A stretch of DNA of 49,310 bases from contig CAUZJO010000011.1 in assembly GCA_963580245.1 (NCBI GenBank), positions 1 through 49,310 of the forward strand, given 5' to 3'. Shown here piece by piece: positions 8,513-16,649 of the stretch. Every line of letters starts with the position of its first letter. The first letter of the stretch is position 1. This DNA is from CAUZJO01 sp963580245. GTDB taxonomy: Bacteria; Sumerlaeota; Sumerlaeia; MVZB01. The notes below the pieces were generated by a model, which saw nothing but the letters and a program-made list of their open reading frames with translations, did no database searches and was not told where the DNA came from. The position numbers and the translations under genes were made by a program.

Positions 8513-10153
8513 ATGACAGCGATGAAGGTCTTCGTTCGCCGCGCGGTCACGATCGGAATTCCCATCACGACGCGCAAGCACGAACCTGCGCCTGAAACAA
8601 AGCCACCGGTGGATCGCAAACTCGACAAGATGCCGTCTCTGATTTCAATCGTGGCGATCGCCGTGTTGAGCCTCGCCATCTCCGGCGTCACTCGGGCGGA
8701 CGTCGTCTTCAGCGAGGACTTCGACTCAGGTCCCATCGATACGGGTGTCTGGACGCTTGCCAGCGGCGGCAATACCGATGATGGGCCGGTCTGGGGTGGC
8801 GCCACGTACATCTGGGGGGGACAAGGGGCCAGCGCGACGATCACGCTGGAGGACCTTGGGGGCGGTGATTTCGCCGCCAAGCTCGACGCGGTCGGCAGCG
8901 GGAGCTGGTATTCCCCCTGCGGCCTGTTCTCCATCCCCACTTTCAAGCGTGTGGAGGCCGTCAAGGTGACCTTCAAGGCGTGGGCGAGCGCGACCCCCGG
9001 CAACATTTATTCCCTGATGGCGCCGTGGTATTCGGCGTTGCCGCCAAACAATATGACGGAAAACATCGAAGCCGCGTCGACCAAGGCTCCCGAAAACGGG
9101 GGTTCAAAATTCACCGAAGGTGCTTTTGACACGGGTCCCCTTACGCCGCTGTTCAATTTCACCGTCGAGGAATGGCCCACCTCCAAGGCGACGGCCTTCT
9201 GGATCCGCTGCATGCTGGGCTGGCCCAACGGGGCCAAGTTCGAGGTCTCCACGGATCAGGGGGGATCGTATCAAGTGGTTGCCGATACGATCGGTTTGGG
9301 CGGCGGCAACGCCGCCGACGTGATTTTGGGATTCGGCCAGGGTAACGGCATACAGTTTTACGATGACATCGTGGTTGAGACCACGGTTGGCGGTCCCACG
9401 CCCACGCCCGGGCCCACCCCGGGGAGCGGCGCCTACATTGAGGAGCATTGGGATTCGGGGATATTCGACCCGGGCATCTGGTTGGTCGGCTTTCACGAGC
9501 CTCCGGGCGTGATCGAAGTGATCGAAGTGATCGACGGCGGCGGCGGCGATTTCTGCATGCGCGTGGCGCCCGGTCAAAGCTGGTATGCGGGGTCCTACTT
9601 CTACAGCGTCAATTCCTACCCGCGCGGCAGGAACCTGCGTTGCACCTTCACCTGCTGGGCGGATCCCCAACCCTCGGATGCTAACGGGGTCTACGGCATC
9701 TTCGGCCCGTGGCACGAGGACAACACCCAACTGCCGCACGTCAACATGGAAGCGATGGCCGGATTCCAGTATGACCAGATAAAGTGGGTCGAAAAGGGTG
9801 ATCCCTTCGGACCGCAGAACAACTACCCCGACAGCCCGCGGATCGATAATCTGAACGATGAGGGCTTCATCCCCGGCGAGAACAATAGCAAAGCCACCGG
9901 CGTGATGATCCGCGTCTGGCTGGGCAACTCCCGGGGCGGCAGACTCGAGTATTCCAACGACGGCGGCGCCACGTGGACGGTGGGCACCGGGACCGACACG
10001 ATCGGCACGGGCCCGAGCGATTCCGCGTTCGCCTATGCCGGATTCTCGGGCGTCTCCGGCGGCATGTGCTTCGATGACATCCTCGTTGAAGACGACGACC
10101 GATTAGCCGGTCCCCTCGTGAATGAGGCGCGTGATTGGTTGCTATTGGAGTGA
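8513..10153 (+). CDS. Secreted protein with two tandem ~200-residue beta-sandwich-like domains
   Basis: A 546-residue exported protein of unknown function. The first ATG is at 8513, but the hydrophobic signal (LISIVAIAVLSLAIS, cleavage near TRA-DVVF) follows an in-frame Met at residue 40 (8630), so the true start may be 8630; neither has a good ribosome binding site. GGAGG at 8480 instead precedes a six-codon frame, MHTILR (8496-8516), whose stop overlaps the 8513 ATG. Domain 1 spans about residues 63-290 and domain 2 about 303-535, joined by the linker PTPTPGPTPGSG. Both share an (E)DFDSG/EHWDSG start, PWY/PWH, EVSTDQGGSY/EYSNDGGATWT and a closing DDIxVE strand with each other and with the 7597 gene. 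A carbohydrate-binding or surface layer role is possible but unproven. The tail is PLVNEARDWLLLE. Confidence 0.75.
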   Translation: MTAMKVFVRRAVTIGIPITTRKHEPAPETKPPVDRKLDKMPSLISIVAIAVLSLAISGVTRADVVFSEDFDSGPIDTGVWTLASGGNTDDGPVWGGATYIWGGQGASATITLEDLGGGDFAAKLDAVGSGSWYSPCGLFSIPTFKRVEAVKVTFKAWASATPGNIYSLMAPWYSALPPNNMTENIEAASTKAPENGGSKFTEGAFDTGPLTPLFNFTVEEWPTSKATAFWIRCMLGWPNGAKFEVSTDQGGSYQVVADTIGLGGGNAADVILGFGQGNGIQFYDDIVVETTVGGPTPTPGPTPGSGAYIEEHWDSGIFDPGIWLVGFHEPPGVIEVIEVIDGGGGDFCMRVAPGQSWYAGSYFYSVNSYPRGRNLRCTFTCWADPQPSDANGVYGIFGPWHEDNTQLPHVNMEAMAGFQYDQIKWVEKGDPFGPQNNYPDSPRIDNLNDEGFIPGENNSKATGVMIRVWLGNSRGGRLEYSNDGGATWTVGTGTDTIGTGPSDSAFAYAGFSGVSGGMCFDDILVEDDDRLAGPLVNEARDWLLLE

Positions 10154-10183
10154 GTCCCGCCGAGGGATTCGTGGAGGTGAACG

Positions 10184-10849
10184 ATGAAACAGAAAGCGTT
10201 TACGCTGATTGAACTGCTGATCGTGGTGGCGATCATCGCGATCCTGGCCGCCATCTCGGTCCCCAACTTCCTCGAGGCGCAGACGCGCTCCAGGGTCAGT
10301 CGGACTTTGAATGACATACGAACGTTGGCCGTTGCGATCCGCTCCTATGAAGTGGATCATAATCAAGCCCCGCCAAGTCCATGGTTCGAGCCCTGGCTCA
10401 GTTTGGAGTACAATTGGACATGGACCGTGTACTATGACCGACCACCTCTCGGGATGAACAAATTTCTGACCTCGCCGATTGCCTACACCTCCGCGACGCC
10501 GATCGATATTTTCGCTCCCACGCAGAGTGCCACGGCCGGAGCGGTCATCGGCATGGGGTATAACTGGTTTTACGTCGGACCCGGCCGAATGACACGGAAC
10601 GGGGCGGCTCTTTATGAGCTGACGATTTCCGAGATGTCCTGCTTCAATTCCGCCTTCATCGATAAAACGCCCAATAGGCTTTACGGCAGCCGGCCCTACC
10701 GCTGGTCGTTGTTCAGTCCGGGTCCGGATCGAGTCTGGTGGCCGACGAATAAGGGCGTCATCTATGATCCGACCAACGGTACGATCAGCGGCGGCGATAT
10801 CTGGTATTTCGACTACGTCGGATTCATCGGCGGCACGACCGGCCGGTGA
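10184..10849 (+). CDS. Type II secretion-type pseudopilin with Ala at the cleavage site
   Basis: A 221-residue prepilin-like protein. GGAGGTGA (10172-10179) lies just before the ATG at 10184. The leader is only MKQKA, followed by FTLIELLIVVAIIAILAA and the shared segment VPNFLEAQTRSRVSR. The residue before the cleavage site is Ala5 rather than the usual Gly, although the +5 Glu is kept. The prepilin peptidase of this organism must tolerate Ala, or processing is poor. The globular region repeats the SPIAY and YDPTNGTISGGDI motifs of the pseudopilin at 4248, so the two are paralogues. It follows the two-domain secreted protein by 30 bases and is probably cotranscribed with it, which hints at a link between this pseudopilin and that protein. 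Confidence 0.88.
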   Translation: MKQKAFTLIELLIVVAIIAILAAISVPNFLEAQTRSRVSRTLNDIRTLAVAIRSYEVDHNQAPPSPWFEPWLSLEYNWTWTVYYDRPPLGMNKFLTSPIAYTSATPIDIFAPTQSATAGAVIGMGYNWFYVGPGRMTRNGAALYELTISEMSCFNSAFIDKTPNRLYGSRPYRWSLFSPGPDRVWWPTNKGVIYDPTNGTISGGDIWYFDYVGFIGGTTGR

Positions 10850-10952
10850 CGGGCCACCGCCGAAATACGCGCCCCTGATCGAGATCGAAGAAAGCCGCCC
10901 GGCCCGCGCCGGCCCGGGCGTCCGCGAGTGGTTCGGGCGCCCTCATGACGCG

Positions 10953-13433
10953 GTGCCTGCGTTGCCGATCCATCAAGTGACCAAGAATCCTCAAAATAGA
11001 AAAAGACGCCGCTCCAACAGTCAGGCCCGGGGAACGGAGCACGCGCCATCGGGCCGATCCGATGGTTCTCCCGCGAGGCGGCCGAGCCAAGGACGGCGCC
11101 TGAAACTGTTCAAAGCGATCTCGATCCTTGGCGTCCCGTTGGCCGCGCTGATTACGCTCGAAGTGGCCCTTCGGGTTTTGGGATTCGGAGCTTCGCCCGA
11201 TTTCGTCATCGCGGAGAAGATCAACGGCGAAAAGGTCTATTTGAATAATGACCGCTTCGGACTCCGGTTTTTCGACCGGGGTCTGAATCGGATACAGCAT
11301 CCGTTTTTGGTCCCCGCCGAAAAACCGCCCAACGTTCAGCGCATTTTCGTGCTGGGCGGTTCGGCGGCGATGGGGGTTCCGGACGCGACGTATAGTTTCG
11401 GCCGAATCCTCGAACGAATGCTTAACGCCAAATATCCGGAGCGCGATTTTGAGGTCGTCAACATGGCGATGACGGCGATCAACTCGCACGTCGTCCGCGA
11501 AATCGCAAAGGACGTCCGCAAGCTTGAGCCGGATGTCTACGTCTTCTACCTCGGAAACAACGAAGTGGTGGGTCCGTACGGACCAGGAACTGTTTTCTCT
11601 TCATTTCAAAAACGCCTGTTGCTCATCCGCGTCAATATGCGTCTGCGCTCGACCAGGACCGGTCAGTTCTTCGATCGGGTGGTCCGCGGAGGGTTGTTCG
11701 GGTCGGGCCCTCCCAAAGAGTGGCGCGGCTTGGAGATGTTCTTGGGGAATCAGATCAGCGCGGACGATCCGAGATTGAACCACGCCTACCGTCATTTCGA
11801 GACGAACTTGAGAGAGATGTGTAGACTTGCCTTTGAGCGCGGAGCCAAAACCGTTCTTTGCACGGTGGGCGTCAATCTCAAGGACAGCCCCCCGTTCGCT
11901 TCTCAACATGATCCCGATCTGGGCGAAGCCGATCTGACGAGATGGGGGGATTCGTATAAACTGGGCGTTGAACACCAAGAGTCGGGCCGATTCGCTCAAG
12001 CGCTTGAAGCTTATTCCAATGCCTTGGAGCTTGACGCGAAGCATGCGGAGTTGCACTTTCGAGTGGCGAAGTGCCATTGGTCGGCCGGCAACTTTGAACG
12101 GGCAGCTGTCCATTTCCGCCGAGTAGCGGAGCTGGATACCTTACGTTTTAGGGCCAATCCGCGAATCAATCAGATCATTCGCGACGTGTCCCGCAGTCAT
12201 CGGGACAGTGATGTCACGCTCGTCGACACCACGAAGGAGCTAGAGCAAAACAGCCCTCACGCAACACCGGTCGAGGAGCTTTTCGTCGAGCACGTTCATC
12301 TCAGTTTTCATGGAAATTACCTGATTGCGCGATCGATCGCTGATGAACTGGAACGGATGTTTTCCGACACCGAATCCGGCCGCCTCGCGAACGATCAAAC
12401 CTTGACCGAGGACGAATGCAAGCAGAGTCTTGCCTACACGGATTGGGACGAATATCGGCTCACCAACCTCTTGGTGGAGAAGGTCTTCTCCACCGCGCCC
12501 TTCACGCATCAGTATGACCACTCCGTTCGACTCGATGCTTTGAGCCGTGAACTCGAGCGCATGAGATTGGAGATGGAGGAGGATTTCTTGCGGCGGGTCG
12601 ACCGGGAATATCAGCAGGCGCTGGAATCGGCCGAGAATGATCCCTGGCTGCATTACAACTACGGTCAGTTCTTGCTGGACGGCATGCAACAACCGCGGAG
12701 GGCGTCCAATGAGTTTCGCTCATGTTTGCAAGAGTTGCCCCACTATGAGCAAGGCGCGAACCATATGGCGATCACCCTCATGCTCGACGGTCAACCCGAA
12801 CAAGCCCGCCGATACCTGACGCAAGCCCTGCGGCGCAACCCCGACAGCTTGCAATCGCTCAACAGCATGGGAATCGTCCTGGCCCAACTCGCGAAATATG
12901 ACGAAGCCAAAAAGTATTTCAGCGATTCGCTCAAGATCGCTCCCAACGCGGAGGCCCGTTATAATCTCGGATTAACGCTCGTCAAGCAGCAGCGATTCGA
13001 GGAGGCAATCCCGCATTACGAGGCGGCATTGGAACTGAATCCCGACCATGCGAAGGCGCATTATGAACTGGCGAAGGTCCTGACCAATCATGGCGATCGG
13101 GGCGTGGCCGTCCGCCACTATCGGGAGGCGGTGCGGCTTGATCCGACGCTGCCGCACGCGCAACTGAACCTGGCCATGACCCTGGAAGCGATAGGCAATC
13201 GCGAGGAGGCGATCATTGCCTACCGCGAAGCGGTGAACCGTCAACCCGAGGACGTTACCTCGCGCAAGAAAATCGCACTGGCTTTGGCCCGTCAGGGAGA
13301 GTATGATGACGCGATTGATCACGTCCAGTCGGCGCTCAAGATGCGGCCGGATGACGCCAATCTGCGAAAAATGCTAATCAAATTGAGAGAGCACGCGCGC
13401 GATCAAACTAATTCGTTGAGGAGTGCCCCATAA
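10953..13433 (+). CDS. Membrane-anchored SGNH/GDSL-like hydrolase with TPR repeats
   Basis: A long protein (about 826 residues from the GTG at 10953). The open frame extends back to an ATG at 10764 inside the preceding gene, but that overlap is unlikely. GTG 10953, TTG 10962 and GTG 10977 are all possible starts and none has a clear ribosome binding site. After a basic stretch, one membrane helix follows (FKAISILGVPLAALITLEVA). The SGNH-like domain shows block I RIFVLGGSAAMG, block III FYLGNNEVVGPYG and block V VEHVHLSFHGNY, with His in place; Asn-Asn-Glu replaces the usual GxND. A TPR pair is inserted in the middle of the hydrolase (SYKLGVEHQESGRF onward), and six to seven TPRs occupy the last 270 residues. 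It probably acts as an esterase or acyl-modifying protein of the envelope, with TPRs for partner binding (inference). Confidence 0.8.
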   Translation: MPALPIHQVTKNPQNRKRRRSNSQARGTEHAPSGRSDGSPARRPSQGRRLKLFKAISILGVPLAALITLEVALRVLGFGASPDFVIAEKINGEKVYLNNDRFGLRFFDRGLNRIQHPFLVPAEKPPNVQRIFVLGGSAAMGVPDATYSFGRILERMLNAKYPERDFEVVNMAMTAINSHVVREIAKDVRKLEPDVYVFYLGNNEVVGPYGPGTVFSSFQKRLLLIRVNMRLRSTRTGQFFDRVVRGGLFGSGPPKEWRGLEMFLGNQISADDPRLNHAYRHFETNLREMCRLAFERGAKTVLCTVGVNLKDSPPFASQHDPDLGEADLTRWGDSYKLGVEHQESGRFAQALEAYSNALELDAKHAELHFRVAKCHWSAGNFERAAVHFRRVAELDTLRFRANPRINQIIRDVSRSHRDSDVTLVDTTKELEQNSPHATPVEELFVEHVHLSFHGNYLIARSIADELERMFSDTESGRLANDQTLTEDECKQSLAYTDWDEYRLTNLLVEKVFSTAPFTHQYDHSVRLDALSRELERMRLEMEEDFLRRVDREYQQALESAENDPWLHYNYGQFLLDGMQQPRRASNEFRSCLQELPHYEQGANHMAITLMLDGQPEQARRYLTQALRRNPDSLQSLNSMGIVLAQLAKYDEAKKYFSDSLKIAPNAEARYNLGLTLVKQQRFEEAIPHYEAALELNPDHAKAHYELAKVLTNHGDRGVAVRHYREAVRLDPTLPHAQLNLAMTLEAIGNREEAIIAYREAVNRQPEDVTSRKKIALALARQGEYDDAIDHVQSALKMRPDDANLRKMLIKLREHARDQTNSLRSAP

Positions 13434-13456
13434 AAGCGTTCGCGTTCTTTACTTCT

Positions 13457-13491
13457 GCCGGTTCGGCGGGCCTGGCCGGCTCGGTTTTTTT
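13457..13491 (+). terminator. Candidate intrinsic terminator
   Basis: GCCGG (13457-13461) can pair with CCGGC (13476-13480) ahead of a run of seven Ts (13485-13491), 24 bases after the GDSL-TPR stop. The stem is short with a large loop, but the T-run is good. Confidence 0.5.
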
Positions 13492-13619
13492 ACGGGTGGG
13501 GCTATTTTATGGGGATCATGTCGCCCTGATCACTGACGACCGGCGCCAAAATAAATTCAGTGGCTCCAGCGCTTGTCAACGAACTTTGGTAAGTACGGAT
13601 GAGGAAGGAACCGGATTAT

Positions 13620-13880
13620 ATGGCCCAGGTTGTCAAGATGCCCAGATTCGGGCAAACCATGGAAGAGGGAACGGTGGTGCGCTGGCTCAAAAACCCGGGT
13701 GACGCCGTCAAAGTCGGCGAGGTGCTGCTCGAGATCGAGACCGACAAGTCGGTGATGGAGGTCGAATCGGAATTCGAAGGCGTCATCTTGAAGCGCCAAG
13801 CCGCCGAAGGTGACGTCCTGCCGTGCGGCCAACCCCTGGCCTGGATCGGCCAACCCGGCGACGCCATTCCCGACCCCTGA
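13620..13880 (+). CDS. Free-standing lipoyl (biotinyl-lipoyl) carrier domain protein
   Basis: An 86-residue protein consisting only of a lipoyl-type carrier domain. ATG 13620 is chosen over 13599 because GAGGAAGGA, which overlaps the earlier ATG, is well placed as its ribosome binding site. It begins MAQVVKMPRFGQTMEEG, like the N-terminal domain of E2 acyltransferases, and carries the modification site ETDKS with Lys43 at the beta-hairpin tip. No E1, E2 core or E3 gene is nearby. The next gene, an M24 peptidase, follows 23 bases later and is likely cotranscribed. It may serve as a detached swinging arm for a dehydrogenase encoded elsewhere, or be a remnant of an E2 whose core was lost. The ETDK context favours lipoate over biotin. 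Confidence 0.85.
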   Translation: MAQVVKMPRFGQTMEEGTVVRWLKNPGDAVKVGEVLLEIETDKSVMEVESEFEGVILKRQAAEGDVLPCGQPLAWIGQPGDAIPDP

Positions 13881-13903
13881 CGTCCCATAAGGAGAAGAAT
13901 GCC

Positions 13904-15007
13904 ATGACGCTCAGCCTGGAGAATTCGCGCGAACGACAACAACGGCTGCTGGAGGTCCTCTCGGATCGGAAACTCGACGCCGCCGTTTGTGGGTTCCCGG
14001 CGCACGTCTATTACTTCACCGCGTTCCTGCCCCACTGGACGCACCAGAGCGCGGTGGTCGTCTTCGCCGATGGATCGTCCTGGCTGACGACACCGAACGA
14101 ACCGGCCGAGCGAGCGGCCGCCGACCGAATCGTCTCCTATGAAGCCAGTTACCTCTACACCCTGCGTCAGGAACAGCCCGCCATCGTGGCGGATCAGGTG
14201 CTCGAAGTTCTGAAGGATAAGAAGACCCGGCGCGTGGGGATTGACGCATCGTTGGTGACCTCACAGGTCGCCCTGGGTTTCGAAGGCCCCGCGGAACCGA
14301 TCGACGCCAACCTGTGGCGGATGCGCAGAAAGAAAGACCCCGACGAACTGGAACTGATGAAGGGCGCGATCCGCTGCACCCAAGCCATGCATCGACGCGC
14401 CAGGGAGATCGTCGAACCCGGCGTGAGCGAGTTGCACGTCTTCGGCGAGCTGCACGCGACGGCGGTCAAGACGGCGGGCGAACCGATGACCGCCCTGTTG
14501 GGCAACGATTACGCCTGCGGCCAACTGGGCGGCCCGCCCCGCAAAGACCATCTGGCGGCCGCGGGCGAAATCTACATCCTCGATCTCGGCCCCGCCTATC
14601 GCGGCTATTTCGCCGATAACACCCGCGCCATCGCCGTGAATCGCCGACCGACCGACGCTCAGATCGAAGCCTGGCAGACCGTCACCGCCGCGCTCCAGCT
14701 CGTGGAGGGGATCGCGCGGCCGGGTATAAAATGCCGCGAGCTTTATGAAACGGTTGAAGCCCATTTCAAGGAAAAGCGTGGGACGGGCTTGCGGCATCAC
14801 TTGGGGCACGGAGTCGGTCTTCAACCCCACGAATACCCGCACCTCAATCCCCATTGGGATGACGTGCTCATGGAAGGCGAAGTCGTCTCCGTGGAACCAG
14901 GACTTTACGGGGCGGGGCTTGCGGGAGGAATCCGCCTGGAGAATCAATACCTGGTCACCGCCGACGGAATTAAGAATCTGGTCGATGCGCCGCTAGAACT
15001 AACATAA
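13904..15007 (+). CDS. M24 family metallopeptidase (Xaa-Pro aminopeptidase/prolidase-like)
   Basis: A 367-residue pita-bread-fold peptidase. ATG 13904 follows AAGGAGAAG. Residues about 10-130 form the creatinase-like N-terminal domain and about 145-360 the catalytic domain. All five metal ligands are visible: Asp227 (LDLG), Asp238 (FADNTR), His302 (GHGVG), Glu331 (VEPGLY) and Glu346 (RLENQY). It would remove N-terminal residues ahead of proline or cleave Xaa-Pro dipeptides, using two metal ions in the cytoplasm. Length and motif spacing are normal for PepQ/YpdF-like enzymes. No signal peptide is seen. It is cotranscribed with the lipoyl carrier; the pairing has no obvious metabolic logic. Confidence 0.92.
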   Translation: MTLSLENSRERQQRLLEVLSDRKLDAAVCGFPAHVYYFTAFLPHWTHQSAVVVFADGSSWLTTPNEPAERAAADRIVSYEASYLYTLRQEQPAIVADQVLEVLKDKKTRRVGIDASLVTSQVALGFEGPAEPIDANLWRMRRKKDPDELELMKGAIRCTQAMHRRAREIVEPGVSELHVFGELHATAVKTAGEPMTALLGNDYACGQLGGPPRKDHLAAAGEIYILDLGPAYRGYFADNTRAIAVNRRPTDAQIEAWQTVTAALQLVEGIARPGIKCRELYETVEAHFKEKRGTGLRHHLGHGVGLQPHEYPHLNPHWDDVLMEGEVVSVEPGLYGAGLAGGIRLENQYLVTADGIKNLVDAPLELT

Positions 15008-15086
15008 AGCCCGCGAGCAAAAGGAAGAAGACAGATTTCAATAACCATCACTTAGGATCTGCGTATGAATAAACGCTCGAATAGAA

Positions 15087-15703
15087 CTAATGCTTCGGCT
15101 TGATCGTATAGTTCCATTCGCCGTGGAATTTGTGCGGGCTGATCCGCAATCGCGCTATGTCCGTATCGCTCACCTTAATGCCGGTGTCGTATTGGTTGGT
15201 ATCCAGATGGGCCTTCACAATCAGCCCGCCTTTGGTTGTCGTGGCGCCGATCAAACTGACAATGCTCTGCAGACTTCTCAGGGGCTTGCCACGCCAGTTC
15301 TGCGTAATGAAACTGAACAACCGATGCTCGATCTTGTTCCATTTGCTCGTGCCGGGCGGGAAATGGCAAACCGTCAAATTCATCCGCAGTTCGTCCGCCA
15401 ACCCCTGCAGCGCCATCTTCCACAACCGGCTGCGGCTGCCGTTGCTACCGCCGCCATCGGCCGTAATCATCAGGCGCGTGGCGCGCGCGAAACGTTGCTG
15501 GCCCATCTCTTGCCACCACAACAGGATGCTGTGCGCCGCGAACTCCGAGGTGTCATGATCGATGCCCACATTCACCCAGCCTGCGTTGGAGGCGATATCG
15601 TAGACGTCGTAGAGGATCGCCTTGCCCAACTCCTTGTCCTGAAAGTCATGCACGCGCACCGGCTCCGGGCATCCTTGCGGGCGATATTCCTTGCCGACAT
15701 TGC
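15087..15703 (-). pseudogene. ISAzo13-family transposase, C-terminal remnant
   Basis: The C-terminal 205 or so residues of an ISAzo13 (Rhodopirellula-type DDE) transposase, ending in a normal stop after WNYTIKPKH. Family landmarks are EYRPQGCPEPVRVHDF, VGIDHDTSEFA, ITADGGGSNGSR, VCHFPPGTSKWNKIEHR and SLIGATTT. The N-terminal half is missing: upstream of about 15703 the sequence switches to a beta-helix gene in another frame. The open frame that seems to extend to 15788 is an accident of that junction. No mobility is expected from this fragment. The element's downstream end lies between 15008 and 15086, after the M24 peptidase gene. Confidence 0.88.
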
Positions 15704-16177
15704 GAAAATCCCCAAACCGGTGCAGTGCAGGGCGGTGACCCCGTCGACCGTGCAATGGGAACCCACCTCCACGCCCGAAATACCGCATTCCGTCACGATC
15801 ATGTCAAACACCTGGCAATCATCGCCCAGAAGAATCCCAGACGTGTTGAAATTACGGATGGCGCCGTTGAAGACCCGGATGTTGCGATTGGCGCTCGATT
15901 CGATCCCGATTTGACCGAGCTGTTCAATGCCTCCGTCGATCGTATGGCCGTTCAGGTCGAGCGACACGTTGTCGGCCGTGATGACGATACAGTTGGCGGA
16001 CGCGGTCATGGTCACGTTGTCCACCAAGACGTAGGACCCGGAATTGGCGATCATGAGCGGCGCGTCGCCGGGCGGCAGGATGTCGATCTGACCGTCGCCC
16101 GCCCAGGACCGGGCCGCGAGGCCCCAGAGCAGGACCGCCAGGATCAGCGGAGTCCTTGGATTCCGAACCAACACCAT
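15704..16177 (-). pseudogene. Truncated secreted beta-helix protein, N-terminal part
   Basis: The first 158 or so residues of an exported right-handed parallel beta-helix protein (NosD/pectate-lyase-like fold). ATG 16177 opens a signal peptide (LILAVLLWGLAARSWA). The rungs DNVTMTASANCIVITADNV, LDLNGHTIDGG, NIRVFNGAIRNF, GILLGDDCQVFDMIVTECG and GVEVGSHCTVDGVTALHC are typical of this fold. The frame then runs into the ISAzo13 fragment at about 15703 and continues for about 43 unrelated residues before a stop. The rest of the helix is gone, so the gene was interrupted by the transposon and then suffered a deletion. A folded, useful product is unlikely. Confidence 0.8.
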
Positions 16178-16483
16178 GATGTCATTTCCCCCTTCCAGAA
16201 AGGACGTTGTTGATTTTAAAAGCCGGCGTGGGCGAGCGATTGCGTTGAGGGAAAAGGTGCCACGGGACGAACCGTTTGATCAACTCGCCGCCCGATTGTA
16301 TGATTTTCGCGAAGGTGGCTCTCATCTTACGATGTCACAACGGTTTATATAGCATCTGAGGGGCGTGTCACAAGATATTTCGGGTTGGCGGGGCGCGGAC
16401 GGGGAGCGGAAAACCCAGGATTCGCTGGGCTCATCCGGGGGTCTATTCCGTCGCCTCCTTGCGGAGGCTCGGAGGTTTCGGCC
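16178..16483. other. Intergenic stretch, no gene supported
   Basis: This lies between the divergent beta-helix remnant and wecB. Short open frames on both strands are low-complexity (Arg/Pro-rich) and derive from the tandem repeat that follows. The promoter of the beta-helix gene is expected near 16190-16260; none was identified with confidence. Confidence 0.4.
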
Positions 16484-16579
16484 GGCCTCGGGCGTTCGGC
16501 ATGTCGCGATCTGGGGCTTTTGGCGCGCGGTGGCCTGGGACGTTTGACACGCGGCGACCTGGAGCATTTGGGAACGGTG
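16484..16579. repeat. Four imperfect 24-bp tandem repeats
   Basis: Four consecutive 24-base units start at 16484, 16508, 16532 and 16556. Each begins G(G/A)(C/T)CT(C/G)GG and carries a TT(T/C)GG-like core at the same phase. A fifth, more diverged copy may precede them. The exact 24-base period (eight codons) makes the reverse strand read as Pro/Arg-rich octapeptides. The array ends about 70 bases before wecB. Confidence 0.75.
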
Positions 16580-16649
16580 CGGCGCCGGTCAGAGGGCCTC
16601 GTGACGGATAAGGATGACATCTTCGGATTTCGGCGACTATCATTCGGCC

